Positions 1 to 6,821 of a DNA stretch of 8,959 nucleotides are shown piece after piece. The position numbers were made by a program, and so were the translations under genes. Positions within the stretch are counted from its first letter, which is position 1; each line of letters begins with the position of its first letter. This DNA is from Acidobacteriota bacterium (GTDB lineage: Bacteria > Acidobacteriota > Vicinamibacteria > Vicinamibacterales > UBA8438), in assembly GCA_011523485.1 (NCBI GenBank), contig WTGR01000785.1, forward strand, positions 1 through 8,959, in the 5' to 3' direction. Below the pieces are notes generated by a model that was given only the letters and a program-made list of their open reading frames with translations, was not told where the DNA came from and searched no databases.

Positions 1-306
1 CTCTACGTCTTCTGGACGCAGGTGGGCGAGGCGCCCGAGCACATCAAGCTGAGCACCATCGACTTGGCCGGCGACTGGATGACCTGGAAGGAGACCCCGG
101 GCGTCGAGGTGCTGCGGCCGGAGTTCGACTGGGAAGGGGCCGACGCGCCGCTCGAGCCGTCCGTTCGGAGCACCGCCTACGGGCACGTGAACCAGCTCCG
201 CGACCCCGCGATCTTCGAGGACGCCGGCAGCGGGCGCATCTTTCTGCTCTATGCCGTGGCCGGCGAGAGCGGGATCGCGATCGCGGAAGTCCACATCGCC
301 GAATAG
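1..306 (+). CDS. C-terminal part of a beta-propeller, glycosidase-like protein (5' end outside window)
   Basis: The reading frame is open from base 1 and stops at TAG 304-306, giving the last 101 residues of a protein that begins outside the window. A GTG at 22 is in frame but is probably internal, because the residues before it (LYVFWTQ) look like a beta-strand of the same fold. The fragment has strands rich in aromatic residues and a late LRDPAIFED...GRIFLLYAVAGE stretch. The D-P-x-(I/V)-F-x-D pattern followed by a hydrophobic Y-x-V strand is typical of blades in five-bladed propellers of the GH43/GH32/GH130 type. The likely role is binding or cleaving a carbohydrate, but no catalytic residues can be assigned from this piece. 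It converges on the helicase gene with 50 bp between the two stop codons. I see no clear terminator there. The fold is moderately sure; the substrate is unknown. Confidence 0.6.
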   Translation, partial: LYVFWTQVGEAPEHIKLSTIDLAGDWMTWKETPGVEVLRPEFDWEGADAPLEPSVRSTAYGHVNQLRDPAIFEDAGSGRIFLLYAVAGESGIAIAEVHIAE

Positions 307-356
307 CGCCGTCGAGGGGATTCGCGCGGTCACCCGAGAGCCCGGTCGCCCCCGAA

Positions 357-2160
357 TCAACGGACGGGGCGGCGGCGCGGCCGGGCGGGTGCCCCGGCCT
401 TGTCGGGCCCGGCGGTGCGCGCGTGTCCGCCTCCCCCCGGTCGTCTGCTGCGACGCTTCGGGTGAGGCGTCCGGCGCCGTCGCGCCGGCGCCGTCGCGTC
501 GAGCGCGGCGTCGAATCCGGCTACCGTCTCGCGCGGGATCGCGCTCCCTACCAATCGCTCGATGGCGGCCAGTTGCTGCCCTTCCTCCGGTGCGGCCAGC
601 GAGACCGCGTGTCCGCTCGACCCGGCCCGCGCCGTGCGACCGATGCGGTGCACGTAGTCTTCAGGGACGTGCGGCAGGTCGAAGTTGATGACGTGGCTGA
701 TGCCCTCGACGTCGATGCCGCGGGCGGCGATGTCGGTCGCGATCAGCGTGTCGATCCTGCCGTCGCGGAACCCGGCGAGGGCGCGGGTCCGTGCGCCCTG
801 GCTCTTGTTCCCATGGATCGCGGCAACCTGGCGCCGGGACTTCTCCAGGCGCCGCGCCAGTTGATCGGCGCGGGCCTTCGTGCGGGTGAACACCAGCGTC
901 GGTCCCATGTCCGCGCGTTCGAGAAGCGTCTTGAGCAGGTCCTTCTTGCTGGTCATGGCGACCGGGTGAACCACCTGCCTGATGGCGCCGACCGGCGTCG
1001 CCCGGGGGGTGACCTCGATCATGGTGGGGTTCGTGGCCGTCCGGCGGATGAGCCTCTCGATCTCGTCCGGCATGGTCGCCGAGAAGAAGAGGTTCTGGCG
1101 CGACTCCGGCAGGGCCTCGAGGATGCGCCGGACGTCGGGCAGGAATCCCATGTCGAGCATGCGATCCGCCTCGTCGAGGACCACGGTCTCGACGCGGTCG
1201 AGCCGTGCATGGCCCCGCCCGAGGTGATCGAGCAGCCGTCCCGGCGTGGCGACGAGCAGGTCGAGGCCGCCGCGCAGCCGGCGCTCCTGCGGCTCCATGC
1301 CGACCCCGCCGAAGACGACGGTGCTGCGCAGCCGCAGGTAGCAGCCGTACTGCCGGGCCGCTTCCGTGATCTGGGCGGCGAGCTCGCGCGTCGGCGTGAC
1401 CACGAGCGCGCGCGGCGGGCGGCACGGCCGGCCGCTGCCCAGGCGCTGCAGAATCGGCAGCAGGAAGGCCGCCGTCTTGCCGGTGCCGGTCTGTGCGCAG
1501 GCGATCAGGTCCTGCCCGTCCAGCACGGCGGGAATGGCCCGCGCCTGGATCGGCGTGGCGGTCTCGTAGCCCGCGCGGGCGACCGCGCGGAGGATTTCCG
1601 GGCATGGTCGCCGAGAAGAAGAGGTTCTGGCGCGACTCCGGCAGGGCCTCGAGGATGCGCCGGACGTCGGGCAGGAATCCCATGTCGAGCATGCGATCCG
1701 CCTCGTCGAGGACCACGGTCTCGACGCGGTCGAGCCGTGCATGGCCCCGCCCGAGGTGATCGAGCAGCCGTCCCGGCGTGGCGACGAGCAGGTCGAGGCC
1801 GCCGCGCAGCCGGCGCTCCTGCGGCTCCATGCCGACCCCGCCGAAGACGACGGTGCTGCGCAGCCGCAGGTAGCAGCCGTACTGCCGGGCCGCTTCCGTG
1901 ATCTGGGCGGCGAGCTCGCGCGTCGGCGTGACCACGAGCGCGCGCGGCGGGCGGCACGGCCGGCCGCTGCCCAGGCGCTGCAGAATCGGCAGCAGGAAGG
2001 CCGCCGTCTTGCCGGTGCCGGTCTGTGCGCAGGCGATCAGGTCCTGCCCGTCCAGCACGGCGGGAATGGCCCGCGCCTGGATCGGCGTGGCGGTCTCGTA
2101 GCCCGCGCGGGCGACCGCGCGGAGGATTTCCGGGCGCAGGCCCAGGTCGGCGAACTGCAT
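357..2160 (-). pseudogene. rhlE: RhlE-type DEAD-box RNA helicase gene interrupted by an internal 532-bp tandem duplication
   Basis: The gene encodes an ATP-dependent RNA helicase of the RhlE type, a family that remodels RNA in ribosome assembly and RNA decay. It starts at ATG 2158-2160 (MQFADLGLR), with GGAG 11 nt upstream, and ends at TGA 357-359. As written it is broken. After residue 187 (motif III, SATMP) the frame enters a second copy of the gene's own start region, shifted by one base. Reading then continues as out-of-frame Arg/Pro-rich sequence to a stop at 661, a 499-residue product. Removing one 532-bp copy gives exactly 424 codons (423 aa). In that form I see Q28 of the Q motif, AQTGTGKT 45-52, PTREL 79-83, TPGR 128-131, DEAD 152-155 and SAT 183-185. 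After those come [18 protein letters not shown] and HRIGRTARAG, then a basic Arg/Pro-rich tail of about 45 residues. The family call is firm; whether the gene is truly broken or mis-assembled is open. Confidence 0.88.
1069..2135. repeat. Perfect 532-bp direct tandem duplication inside the helicase gene
   Basis: Copy A is 1069-1600 and copy B is 1601-2132. Read side by side, I found no difference between them. The trinucleotide GGC stands at the left edge (1069-1071), at the junction (1601-1603) and at the right edge (2133-2135). The event is therefore a head-to-tail duplication with 3-bp microhomology. Beyond these points the flanks differ (CTCGTCC before copy A, GCAGGCCC after copy B). Because 532 is 3 x 177 + 1, the second copy is read in another frame. 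The unit covers helicase residues from about 10 to 187, that is, RecA domain 1 with motifs Q (part) through III. Full identity means either a very recent event or an assembly artefact. Confidence 0.95.
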
Positions 2161-2214
2161 GCGGGTACGTGCTCCAGTTTCCGCGCTCACCCGGGCGCAG
2201 ATCGTTTCGGTGAT

Positions 2215-2235
2215 CGCCCGTCGACCCGACGGGCG
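2215..2235 (-). promoter_or_regulatory. Perfect hairpin in the leader of the helicase gene
   Basis: CGCCCGTCG at 2215-2223 pairs exactly with CGACGGGCG at 2227-2235 around a 3-nt loop. It lies about 55-75 nt upstream of the helicase ATG, so it would be in the 5' untranslated RNA if transcription starts further out. No T-run follows on either strand, so it is not a classic terminator. It could be a regulatory stem, a protein-binding dyad, or chance in GC-rich DNA. I could not find a convincing promoter for the helicase in 2236-2368. Confidence 0.45.
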
Positions 2236-2368
2236 TCCGCAAGAGAATCTGGGAGGAGGGAAGGGCCGGAGAGCGTACCCGGCGACACCCGCTACTCTGA
2301 GCGGGCTTCCGGGTGGAGGAACGCCTGCTCGCGATTCAGGACTCGAGACTTGCCTGATCGTAGCATGG

Positions 2369-2983
2369 ATCCCACCGCTGAACGCGCAGGGGGAGCCGCG
2401 CGCGGCACAGCGCCGCGCGGCGCGCGCGGCGCGCGGCGGACAGTACGACCGGGCGGAGAACCTGCCGCTCGGCGCCCGCTGCATCGTCATGCGCGGCGCC
2501 GGCCCGCCGATGATGAACGCGGGCTACAACGCCAACTACCACATCGTCCAGAACCGGGACCACGTCATGATCCTCACGGAGATGATTCATGACGCGCGCA
2601 TCATCCCGCTCGACGGCCGACCGGCGCCGCCCGCCGGCGCGCGCGGATGGATGGGCCAGTCGCGCGGGCGCTGGGAGGGCGACACGCTGGTGGTCGAAAC
2701 CGCCAACTACAACGGCAAGAACCCGTTCCGCGGCGCCGGCCCCGCCCTCGAGGTGATCGAGCGGTTCACCCGTGTGGCCGACGACACGATCCTCTACCGC
2801 TTCACGGTGGAGGATCCGGAGACCTGGGACGCGCCCTGGACGGCCGAGATGCCGATGAAGCAGACCATCGGGCCGATCTTCGAGCACGCCTGCCACGAAG
2901 GCAACTACGGCCTGACGAATATCCTGGCCGGTGCGCGAGAAGAAGAGCGTCGGGCCGCCGAGGAAGCGGCCCAGGGACGCTGA
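2369..2983 (+). pseudogene. N-terminally truncated secreted-protein family member with GRWEGDTLVVET signature
   Basis: The reading frame from about 2369 (IPPLNAQGE) to TGA 2981-2983 gives about 204 residues. They match, from memory, the C-terminal half of a large family of unknown function that is abundant in Acidobacteriota and related groups. Hallmarks are MIHDARIIPLDG, SRGRWEGDTLVVET, VIERFTRV, TILYRFTVEDP and FEHACHEGNYGL. Full members usually have a signal peptide and more than 100 further residues before the IPPL motif. Those are missing: upstream in this frame there is only the antisense of the helicase leader. There is no good ATG or ribosome-binding site before the conserved part, and the first in-frame ATG, at 2489, lies inside it. 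I read it as a 5'-deleted remnant, with the break near 2355-2369. The conserved part has no stops or frameshifts, so the loss may be recent. The biochemical function of the family is unknown to me. Confidence 0.72.
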
Positions 2984-3085
2984 CGCTCCGGGCCGAGGAA
3001 GCATCCACGCGCGTCCGCACAGTTCCGGTGCGCTCGGCGGCGATGCGAAGGGCGGGGGTTCAGGGTGCGACCCGAGCCGCCGCCG

Positions 3086-3949
3086 TCACATCCACACCTG
3101 CTCGTCGTCCAGGTCCGCGTCCGTTACGCGCACCGCGGCCACCTCGCGAACGACGTCTCCGGACACCACCGGAATGCGGTCGGCGTGCGGCTTGTAGCCT
3201 GCCTTGCGCACGTAGAGGTCGTAGCTTCCCGGGTGCACCGCGACGTGGGCCTGTCCGCTCGTGTCGGTCGTCCCCCGGTAGACGCCCACCCGTACCTCCG
3301 CGCCGGCAACCCGCGTCTCGGTGTCCGGATCGACGACCGTCACCGTGACGCGGTGCGCGGGCCGGGTCACCGTGCGGAAACCGAACGTGGTGACCGAGCC
3401 GTCGTGCTCGCATGCCGCCTGCTGCGCCGAAGCCGGCGCTGCCGCGTGAGCGTGCTCGGACGGCGGGTGCCGCGCCGGCGCCGGCGTCGCGGGCGGAACC
3501 GGCTGTCCCGCGCCGGATGGAGACGCTTCCTGCGCAGAGACCGAATCTTGCGCCGGAGCCGCGTCGGGTTCCGTCCCGCCGAAAGCCGCGGTCCAGGCGT
3601 GGACTCCCTCCTCGGCCGGGGCCTCCAGCATCACCTCCGCGGCGTACAGCGCGCGGGTGCCGGGCGCCGGGCTCTCTCCGAGGCTTCCGTGCCCGACGTC
3701 GGCCCCCGCCGCGTCGCGGACCACGACCTCCCGGCCCGCCAGCGGGCACCCCGCCGCGCACTTCACGCCGACGGTCGCCGCGAAGCGGCGGCTCACCACG
3801 ACCGGCGACGGCACGCCCCAGACGGCGATGCTCGTCGGATGCGACTCCGTCTTCGGCTCGCCGCCGCCGGGGTCGAGCGCCGGGCCGCCGGGTGCCCCCG
3901 CCGGCGTTGCCTTGTGGGTCACTGCCGTTTCGTTTCGACTCGGCGTCAA
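3086..3949 (-). CDS. Two-domain Ig-like / carboxypeptidase-regulatory-like protein
   Basis: This is a 287-residue protein from a TTG start. A GGCGGAG motif ends 3 nt before it. The alternative GTG at 3922 (ten codons in) has no visible ribosome-binding site. Residues about 40-123 look like a beta-sandwich domain with a Cys pair (C64, C68). Residues 125-180 are a Pro/Ala/Ser-rich linker with a His-containing stretch (HPPSEHAHAA). Residues 186-275 resemble the carboxypeptidase regulatory-like fold: VTVTVVDPDTETRVAGAEVRV, a TDTSGQAHV turn and PGSYDLYVRKAGY. That fold is known as a binding or structural module. No signal peptide or membrane segment is visible, and the C-terminus is acidic (DADLDDEQVW). 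It begins 28 bp after the FAD oxidoreductase stop on the same strand, so co-transcription is likely. A role as a partner or chaperone of that enzyme is only inference. Confidence 0.7.
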   Translation of the reverse strand: MTPSRNETAVTHKATPAGAPGGPALDPGGGEPKTESHPTSIAVWGVPSPVVVSRRFAATVGVKCAAGCPLAGREVVVRDAAGADVGHGSLGESPAPGTRALYAAEVMLEAPAEEGVHAWTAAFGGTEPDAAPAQDSVSAQEASPSGAGQPVPPATPAPARHPPSEHAHAAAPASAQQAACEHDGSVTTFGFRTVTRPAHRVTVTVVDPDTETRVAGAEVRVGVYRGTTDTSGQAHVAVHPGSYDLYVRKAGYKPHADRIPVVSGDVVREVAAVRVTDADLDDEQVWM

Positions 3950-3977
3950 CTGCTCCGCCCGCGCGTTGCCGGACCGG

Positions 3978-5636
3978 CTACGCCATCCCCCCGTTGACTG
4001 CCGCGTCGCGGCCGGCGATGCGGCCGAATACGAGGCAGCGGCCGAGACCGTGCTGCGCGAAGCCGCCCTGCGACTCGCCGGCGCAGTACAGGCCCGGGAT
4101 GACGTGGCCCCGCATGTCCATGACCTGCGCCTTCGTGTTCGTGCGCAACCCGGTCAGGGAGTCGTGGAGGATCGGCGTCGACCACGCCGCGTAGAACGAC
4201 GGCCGCTCGATCTTGTAGCGGGGCGTGGGCTTGTCGAAATCCTCGTCCTCGCCGAGGTCGACGAAGGAGTTGTAACGCGCGACGGTCTCCTCCAGCGTGG
4301 CGCCGGACATCGACAGCGTCTGGTACGGGTTCTTGATCGCGGCGGCCAGCTCGGCCAGCGTGTCCGCCTGGAAGAAGTAGTCCGGATCGACGTTGGGCGG
4401 ACGCGGATCCCATTCCTCCCGCTCCACCGCGTCCTGGTCGAAGATGGCCCAGATGGGACCACCCCCGTTCAGCTTGTTCTCGTCGCCGCTCCAGGCCATG
4501 GCCGCGGCGAAGAAATCGTAGCGGGCATCCACCTCGTTCCAGAACCGGCGGCCGGTCTGGTTGACCAGGATCAGATCCTGCCAGTCGATGACGGTCAGGC
4601 CCGACGCCCGCGCGAGATCGAAGATGCGGCTGTCGGTCTGCCAGATCAGGCTGGAATAGCCCCACTGGCACCCGATGTGGCGCGTCTTGGAAATCGCGAT
4701 CCCCTGCTCGCAGGTCTGGTTGGCGGTGCCCCACAGCGACGCCCCGACCGCCATCGCGGCCAGCTCGCCGTCGCCGCTCTGCCGCGACCAGGGCTCGCCC
4801 GCCACCTGGTACTCCTCGGTCAGCCGCGGATCGAACGTGCGGCGCAGGGTCACGTTGCTGGTGCTGCCGCCGGTGGCCACCAGGACGCCCTTGTTCGCCC
4901 GGATGTTCACGGTGCGGCCGTCGTGGTTGGCGGTGATGCCGAGCACCCGGCCGGACGACGGGCTCTCGCGCACGATGCTGGTCATCTTGTGGCGCACCAG
5001 CACCTCCGCGCCCTTCGCCCGTGCGCTCTTCTCCAGCGCCCGGATGAGGCCGGAGCCCACGCGCGTCGGATGGTGGGTCACCCGCTCGCTGGCGACCGGC
5101 CACTGGATGGTGCGCTGCTGGCGGCGCACGCGCGACGCCTGGGTGGGGCCGACCAGGTGGTCCTGGAACTTCACGCCGTTCTCGATGAGGAACTCGTAGG
5201 TGGGGGCGTTCTCGTCCGCGAAGGCGCGCACCAGGTCCCGATCGCTGTAGCGGCTCTGCAGGTGGTCATGGCGGATCCAGTCGATGAACACCTGGTCCGC
5301 CGAGTCCTCGACCCCGTGCTTCTTCTGGTTGCTGGTGCCCCCGCCGAGGTGCACGTTGCCGCCGGAGCACAGCCCGTGTCCGCCGATGTCGGTGTTCTCC
5401 TCGACCATGATCACCGAGGCGCCGTGATCGAGGGCGGAGACCGCCGCCGCGAGTCCCGCGGTGCCGGCGCCGATGGTCACCAGATCAGCCGACATGTCCC
5501 AGAAGTTCTGCGCCTCCGCCTCCTGGGTCCGTCCGCCGAGGCCGGCCAGCGCGGTCGCGCCGACGCCGGCGGTCGCGCCCTTCCTGAGAAAGGCCCTCCG
5601 ACTGACGCTCGCATCCTTCCGTGTCGACTTGGGCAT
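3978..5636 (-). CDS. Tat-exported FAD-dependent oxidoreductase (fumarate reductase/3-ketosteroid dehydrogenase type)
   Basis: A 552-residue flavoprotein of the FAD_binding_2 superfamily. I chose ATG 5634-5636 because GGGAGGAG lies 4 nt upstream and because it places a twin-arginine signal at the very N-terminus: SRRAFLRKG (residues 12-20), a hydrophobic Ala/Gly stretch, and a possible cleavage site after AEA (residue 42). An in-frame start 18 codons upstream (5690) lacks these merits. GAGTAG (56-61) is the dinucleotide-binding loop and VEEN (78-81) supplies the acidic residue for the FAD ribose. The C-terminus PGLYCAGE...HGLGRC...GRIAGRDAA is the usual second FAD contact. Such enzymes reduce or dehydrogenate C-C double bonds in dicarboxylates, steroids or related compounds. 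The substrate cannot be read from the sequence. Export points to a periplasmic redox role, with electron donors not encoded in the window. A probable promoter and operator precede it. Confidence 0.88.
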   Translation of the reverse strand: MPKSTRKDASVSRRAFLRKGATAGVGATALAGLGGRTQEAEAQNFWDMSADLVTIGAGTAGLAAAVSALDHGASVIMVEENTDIGGHGLCSGGNVHLGGGTSNQKKHGVEDSADQVFIDWIRHDHLQSRYSDRDLVRAFADENAPTYEFLIENGVKFQDHLVGPTQASRVRRQQRTIQWPVASERVTHHPTRVGSGLIRALEKSARAKGAEVLVRHKMTSIVRESPSSGRVLGITANHDGRTVNIRANKGVLVATGGSTSNVTLRRTFDPRLTEEYQVAGEPWSRQSGDGELAAMAVGASLWGTANQTCEQGIAISKTRHIGCQWGYSSLIWQTDSRIFDLARASGLTVIDWQDLILVNQTGRRFWNEVDARYDFFAAAMAWSGDENKLNGGGPIWAIFDQDAVEREEWDPRPPNVDPDYFFQADTLAELAAAIKNPYQTLSMSGATLEETVARYNSFVDLGEDEDFDKPTPRYKIERPSFYAAWSTPILHDSLTGLRTNTKAQVMDMRGHVIPGLYCAGESQGGFAQHGLGRCLVFGRIAGRDAAVNGGMA

Positions 5637-5640
5637 GAGT

Positions 5641-5648
5641 CTCCTCCC
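5641..5648 (-). promoter_or_regulatory. Strong Shine-Dalgarno sequence of the FAD oxidoreductase gene
   Basis: On the minus strand GGGAGGAG is followed by ACTC and then ATG. This near-perfect match to the anti-SD sequence decides the start at 5636 over the longer in-frame alternative. Confidence 0.85.
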
Positions 5649-5656
5649 GGTACGAT

Positions 5657-5680
5657 TCCGCACTGTATCGAGAGTGCGGA
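5657..5680. promoter_or_regulatory. Perfect palindrome across the FAD gene promoter, operator-like
   Basis: TCCGCACT (5657-5664) and AGTGCGGA (5673-5680) are exact inverted repeats around an 8-nt spacer. The palindrome covers the proposed -10 element and part of the spacer of the FAD oxidoreductase promoter. A dimeric repressor such as a TetR- or GntR-type protein bound there would block transcription. No regulator gene is in the window, so the factor is unknown. A transcribed hairpin is less likely because the predicted start lies downstream of it. Confidence 0.5.
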
Positions 5681-5690
5681 CTTGGCGCAA
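5662..5690 (-). promoter_or_regulatory. Putative sigma70-like promoter of the FAD oxidoreductase operon
   Basis: On the minus strand a TTGCGC -35 (5685-5690) and a TACAGT -10 (5662-5667) are separated by exactly 17 bp. Matches to consensus are 3/6 and 4/6. The predicted start near 5655 would give a leader of about 20 nt containing the Shine-Dalgarno sequence. Confidence 0.42.
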
Positions 5691-5728
5691 GACTGTTCAG
5701 CGATTCCGGGACGTTCCGCAAGTGCCGC

Positions 5729-5734
5729 TAGAAT
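5729..5734 (+). promoter_or_regulatory. Possible -10 element for a leaderless transcript of the long Uma2 gene
   Basis: TAGAAT fits the TANNNT -10 pattern and ends 6 nt before the ATG at 5741, so transcription would start at or next to the start codon. No Shine-Dalgarno sequence is present, and an in-frame TAG at 5729 rules out an upstream start. A good -35 is not visible, so this is tentative. Confidence 0.3.
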
Positions 5735-5740
5735 GGCGTC

Positions 5741-6820
5741 ATGGCAACACCCGACCGGAAGGCGCGCGGCGGCGGGTCGTTCGCCTTCACGTCGTTCGAG
5801 CCTCGGCCGGTCGTTGCCGAGCCGGCGCTGCCGGCAACCGCGCGACCGCCGGACCTGCCCGGTTGCGAGTCGTTCCATCTGCCCGAGAGCGCCCTCGACG
5901 CCTACGACGGCCATCTGGAATTCTGGGACGGTTCCAGCGAGACCGCCTGGAGGGTCCGCGAGACTTCCACGTGGCACGAGCGGCCGACCCGGCGGTTGTC
6001 GGGGCTGGTCGAGCGTATCGCCGCGCTGCGCGGTTCCGGGATCCTGTGCCTCGGATCGGCGGATCTGTTGCGTACCGACGGGGTGGGGCGCAAGCGGTGG
6101 ATCATGCAGGCGGACGAAATCCTGTTTCTGCATCCGGAACGGGCGCGGGGCCTGGGCTCGGCCGTGAACGTCGGCGCAGACCCGTTGCCGGACGTGGTGC
6201 TGGAGGTGGACCATTCCACGGACGTGCGCCGGTGGAAGCTCGGCGTGTACCAGGAATGCGGGTTTCCCGAGATCTGGGTGGAGGTCCCGTGGAATATCTC
6301 GGTGCGGCGGCCGGGACTGGCCATTCACGTGCGCCGGGGCGACGGTTATCGCGAGGAAGAGGAGAGCCTGGCGTTTCCGGGCTGGACGGCGGCCGAAATC
6401 CACCGGGCGCTGACGGAGGAGCCGTTGTCGGCGGAGAGCTGGCGGGCGCTGGAACGCGTGGCGCTGGCGCTGGGCGCGCGCGAGGGAACGACGCCGGAAG
6501 ATGATCCGCTCACGCGCTCGATGAGCCGGCAGGCGGCGGCGCACGGACACGCGGAAGGCCGCCGGCAGGGACATGCCGAGGGCCGCCGGCAGGGGCATGC
6601 AGAAGGTCTTGCGGCGGTCCGCGCGCAGGCGGTGACCGCCGCGCTTCGAGCACGAGGCGTCGACGCGCCGGCGGACGTCGTCGCCGATGACGTGACGCGC
6701 CGTGCGGACCTCCCTCTCGACGCGCTAATCGCGGCGGCGGTGACCTGCACGGACCTGTCCGACTTCCGGCGGCGCCTCCGGGAGATACCGGTGACCGATC
6801 CGCCGCCCGCGTCGCCCTGA
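5741..6820 (+). CDS. Uma2-type PD-(D/E)XK endonuclease-fold protein with repeat linker and C-terminal tail domain
   Basis: A 359-residue protein; ordinary Uma2 (DUF820) proteins are about 190. Residues about 70-195 carry the restriction-endonuclease-like core. D151 (LPDVVLEV), E155 and K166 (DVRRWKLGVY) form a plausible PD-(D/E)XK catalytic set, followed by the family's GFPEIWVEVP strand. An IMQADEILFLHP stretch comes before it. Residues 269-289 are a repeat, GHAEGRRQ twice plus GHAEG, likely helical and charged. The tail (about 295-345; LRARGVDAPADV, then CTDLSDFRRRLRE) resembles the C-terminal segment seen in Rpn/PD-(D/E)XK transposase-like nucleases. It probably acts on DNA in the cytoplasm. 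The biological role of Uma2 proteins is poorly known; they are multiplied in genomes rich in mobile DNA. It is divergent from the FAD gene with 104 bp between them. The fold is fairly sure; nuclease activity is inference. Confidence 0.78.
   Translation: MATPDRKARGGGSFAFTSFEPRPVVAEPALPATARPPDLPGCESFHLPESALDAYDGHLEFWDGSSETAWRVRETSTWHERPTRRLSGLVERIAALRGSGILCLGSADLLRTDGVGRKRWIMQADEILFLHPERARGLGSAVNVGADPLPDVVLEVDHSTDVRRWKLGVYQECGFPEIWVEVPWNISVRRPGLAIHVRRGDGYREEEESLAFPGWTAAEIHRALTEEPLSAESWRALERVALALGAREGTTPEDDPLTRSMSRQAAAHGHAEGRRQGHAEGRRQGHAEGLAAVRAQAVTAALRARGVDAPADVVADDVTRRADLPLDALIAAAVTCTDLSDFRRRLREIPVTDPPPASP
6545..6607 (+). repeat. In-frame 24-bp tandem repeat encoding GHAEGRRQ
   Basis: There are two full units (6545-6568, 6569-6592) and a 15-bp partial one (6593-6607). 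They differ at third codon positions, so protein-level selection may have kept the motif. Such EGRR-type repeats are common linkers or coiled segments in Uma2- and Rpn-like proteins and can change copy number. Confidence 0.85.
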
Positions 6821-6821
6821 G

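Noticed and set aside
661..1600. Arg/Pro-rich continuation of the first helicase copy as a possible new domain
   Set aside because: It is simply the +1-shifted reading of helicase sequence after the duplication.
423..1901. Plus-strand open frame of 492 codons opposite the helicase
   Set aside because: It mirrors the helicase codons, carries the same duplication, and has no domain signature.
1069..2135. Insertion sequence or transposon causing the duplication
   Set aside because: There is no transposase, no terminal inverted repeats and no target-site duplication beyond the GGC microhomology; the unit is helicase coding sequence only.
2159..2368. N-terminal extension of the truncated plus-strand gene back to ATG 2159
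   Set aside because: This ATG overlaps the helicase start codon on the other strand, and the extra residues show no signal peptide or family similarity.
3657..6167. Very long plus-strand open frame (836 codons) opposite the flavoprotein gene
   Set aside because: It is antisense to a well-supported FAD enzyme, is low in recognisable motifs, and runs into the upstream region and the Uma2 gene. It is a by-product of high GC at third positions.
6545..6607. CRISPR-like repeat
   Set aside because: The 24-bp units are directly adjacent, in frame and have no spacers; it is a coding tandem repeat.
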